A program made the translations under genes and the position numbers. From contig JAHZKX010000014.1 of assembly GCA_022600195.1 (NCBI GenBank), positions 1 to 41,355 on the forward strand: DNA of 41,355 nt. The letters are read 5' to 3'. The notes beneath the pieces were generated by a model that worked only from the letters and a program-made list of their open reading frames with translations, had not been told where the DNA came from and did not search any database. This DNA comes from Planctomycetota bacterium (GTDB taxonomy: Bacteria > Planctomycetota > Planctomycetia > Planctomycetales > Planctomycetaceae). This document shows positions 39,753 through 41,355 of this stretch, one piece after another. How positions within the stretch are numbered: position 1 is the stretch's first letter; every line of letters begins with the position of its first letter.

Positions 39753-41219
39753 ATGAAATTTCGTCTTGTTGTTTCACTCATTGCGTTGTTGTTGACTAGT
39801 ACTCAACTCCCCCTGCACGCGTTCGATCAGAAACCGCTTCCGCTCGTGACTCAGGGTAAATCCGCTTATGTGATCTATCATGCTCCGGAAGCACCTGACT
39901 CCGTGAAACTGGCAACGAAAGAGTTCCAACGAATGATTGCTGGCTCTACCGGCGTTACGTTGAAAATTCAAACAGAACCTGCTGCTCCCATGCTCTGCAT
40001 CGGTGAGAATGCGGCGTCTCTGGACGCGGGACTTAACGTTTCGAAACTACCCGCAGATGGTTTTCAGATTCTTACAAAAGAAGGTAATATTTATATCGCA
40101 GGCCGGGATACACACGAAAAGAAATTCATCTGGCGTGGTTATAAAAGTAGAGGGACTTTGTTTGGCGTGTATGAGTTTCTGGAGCGCGAAGTCGGAGTGC
40201 GCTGGTTAATGCCCGGCGAATGGGGCGAAGACATTCCTGCAAAGAAAGAACTACTGGTCTCAAACGGGAATGAATTCCAGCAGCCCGATTTCCCTGATCG
40301 TCTGTTGGAATACGTGCAAGACAAACGGCCTCTGGTACAAGAATGGATGTTACGCCGAAAAATCCCGCCGGTTGCTGAAGGTCGTAAAACTGGATCGGGA
40401 CATTCCTGGGATGAATATGTTTCGGTGATAGCGCTGCAGGCGCATCCGGAATACATGGCACTGGTGCGTGGCAAACGGACTCTACCTGTCGGACGAAATT
40501 ATAAACTCTGCACCACGAACCCGGAACTGGTTGATCTGTTTGCGAAAGGGGTGATCGAAAGTCTCCACAAACGGTCGTGGCAAAAGTCGGCTTCGATTTC
40601 CGCTTCCGATGGCGGTGCGTTTTGCAGTTGTGAAAAGTGCAGTCAACTGGTGACCGACGATCCGCATGGGAAGAGGTCGAATACGCGGCTGTTATTGCAA
40701 TTCTATCATCAGGTCGCTCAAAAAGTTCACAAAGCGCACCCGGATCGGCTGGTGGGCGCGCTGGTGTATTACAATTACATGTACCCGCCGAAAGAGCCGA
40801 TGCCGATCTCAGAGAATTTATCGCTGGTCTGGGCGCCTCTCAACTATTACGGCTATGGCCTCTATAAGCCCACCTATCAGCGTGAATTTGTTGATGTGGT
40901 CAAAGGCTGGACGGCGATTACCAACAATTTTGTCTATCACAATTACTCAACCTGGATGCGTTCGTATAACGGGGCTCCCCTGCCCCCTGCGCGTGAAATA
41001 CTCAAACTGGAACTTCCGACGCTCAAACGCCAGAAGGTCCGGGGCGCGATCATGGTAGGACAGAGTGGATGGGGTTACGGTGCGTTGACGAATTATGTTC
41101 TGAGCGAGCAAATGTGGAACGCTGACATTGACGTAGATGGACTGATACAGGAATGGCTGCGTCGCGCTTATGGTCCGGGCTGGCCGTCAATGGAACAGGT
41201 TTATGATCTGCTGGATTGA
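39753..41219 (+). pseudogene. DUF4838 domain protein truncated by an IS3-family element
   Basis: The 488-residue frame has a signal peptide (to about residue 24, LPLHAFDQ). It carries the DUF4838 core, including HPEYMALVRGKR, the SASDGGAFCSCEKCSQL Cys-x-Cys-x2-Cys block and TNYVLSEQMWN. It aligns with only about the first 480 residues of the intact 860-residue paralog at 35616. The stop TGA (41217-41219) appears to be the first three bases of the incoming insertion element, which fits loss of a C-terminal beta-rich region of several hundred residues. It may still be exported but probably lacks the binding module. Confidence 0.8.
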
Positions 41220-41355
41220 CCTTATCCCCGTGAATAGTACCAGTGATTATGAGAGAATCCATCCCGGGCGAAGCCCGGAAAGGATTTTTTAAGATGCCTC
41301 AGAAACGTTATGGTGTAGACCAGATTATCCCAATGTTGCGTCGTGCCGATGTTGA
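41217..41355 (+). mobile_element. Left end of an IS3-family insertion sequence
   Basis: TGACCTTATCCCCGTGAATA at the end of the DUF4838 frame resembles an IS3-type terminal repeat beginning TGA. A GC-rich hairpin (CCGGGC at 41264-41269 with GCCCGG at 41273-41278) and a ribosome-binding site AAAGGA lead to an orfA start. The element runs out of the window. The exact boundary and target duplication cannot be checked here. Confidence 0.8.
41294..41355 (+). CDS. IS3-family transposase OrfA, 5' fragment at window edge
   Basis: Only 20 full codons are visible, MPQKRYGVDQIIPMLRRADV, matching the start of IS3-family OrfA proteins, whose helix-turn-helix begins with the pattern KRxxxEQIIxxLREAE. AAAGGA lies ten bases upstream of ATG 41294. 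OrfA normally binds the element's ends, and a fusion with OrfB by frameshifting makes the transposase. Confidence 0.8.
   Translation, partial: MPQKRYGVDQIIPMLRRADV

Overview
The window looks like chromosomal DNA of a planctomycete, most likely a Gimesia-like marine member. This is an inference from moderate GC, many exported proteins, glycoside-hydrolase-like propellers, two DUF4838 proteins, NPCBM and inverse-autotransporter architectures, and many small solitary genes. No rRNA, tRNA or CRISPR array was seen.

Layout. 1-2438 is an IS21-family element (istA, istB and its right terminal repeats) whose right end abuts a beheaded tandem-repeat-domain gene (2439-3084). 3249-4347 holds a tandem pair of small membrane-anchored paralogs. 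4873-13296 is a run of small enzyme genes: DUF3500, GNAT, VOC, amidase, DinB and YggL-like, then a TetR-controlled pair (AhpD-like plus an exported Asp-nucleophile alpha/beta hydrolase) and a flavin-binding PNPOx-like protein. 13405-14391 is an exported subtilase. It converges on a large inverse autotransporter with a beta-helix passenger (14505-16871), whose signal peptide is broken by an in-frame TGA.

17082-19023 is an ArsR/AHSA1/DUF1569 module arranged around a divergent promoter. 19083-22620 holds a PcfJ-like gene and a MarR-controlled 4Fe-4S/SCP2 fusion protein. 22843-24677 is a translationally coupled PhyH oxygenase and beta-propeller pair. It is followed by a leucine-rich-repeat membrane protein, a pirin, and an arsenic operon (arsR-acr3-arsC). 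29080-33611 contains small conserved genes (DUF4345, DUF2293, DUF1653, CPXCG, NPCBM, a dual-specificity phosphatase) and one apparently frameshifted small gene.

33735-41219 is a carbohydrate-type locus: a two-propeller exported protein, a full-length DUF4838 protein, a membrane/helical-repeat protein, and a second DUF4838 gene. That second gene is cut short by an incoming IS3-family element that runs off the right edge.

Regulation is unusually readable. Three repressor genes (TetR at 10298, ArsR at 18152, ArsR at 28950) each have near-consensus promoters placed so that transcription should begin at or within a few bases of the start codon, with a palindrome over the promoter. A MarR gene has two palindromes over its promoter and a matching site in front of its downstream neighbour. 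Both ends of the window show insertion sequences interrupting genes for exported or repeat proteins. All function calls come from reading motifs; no database search was run.
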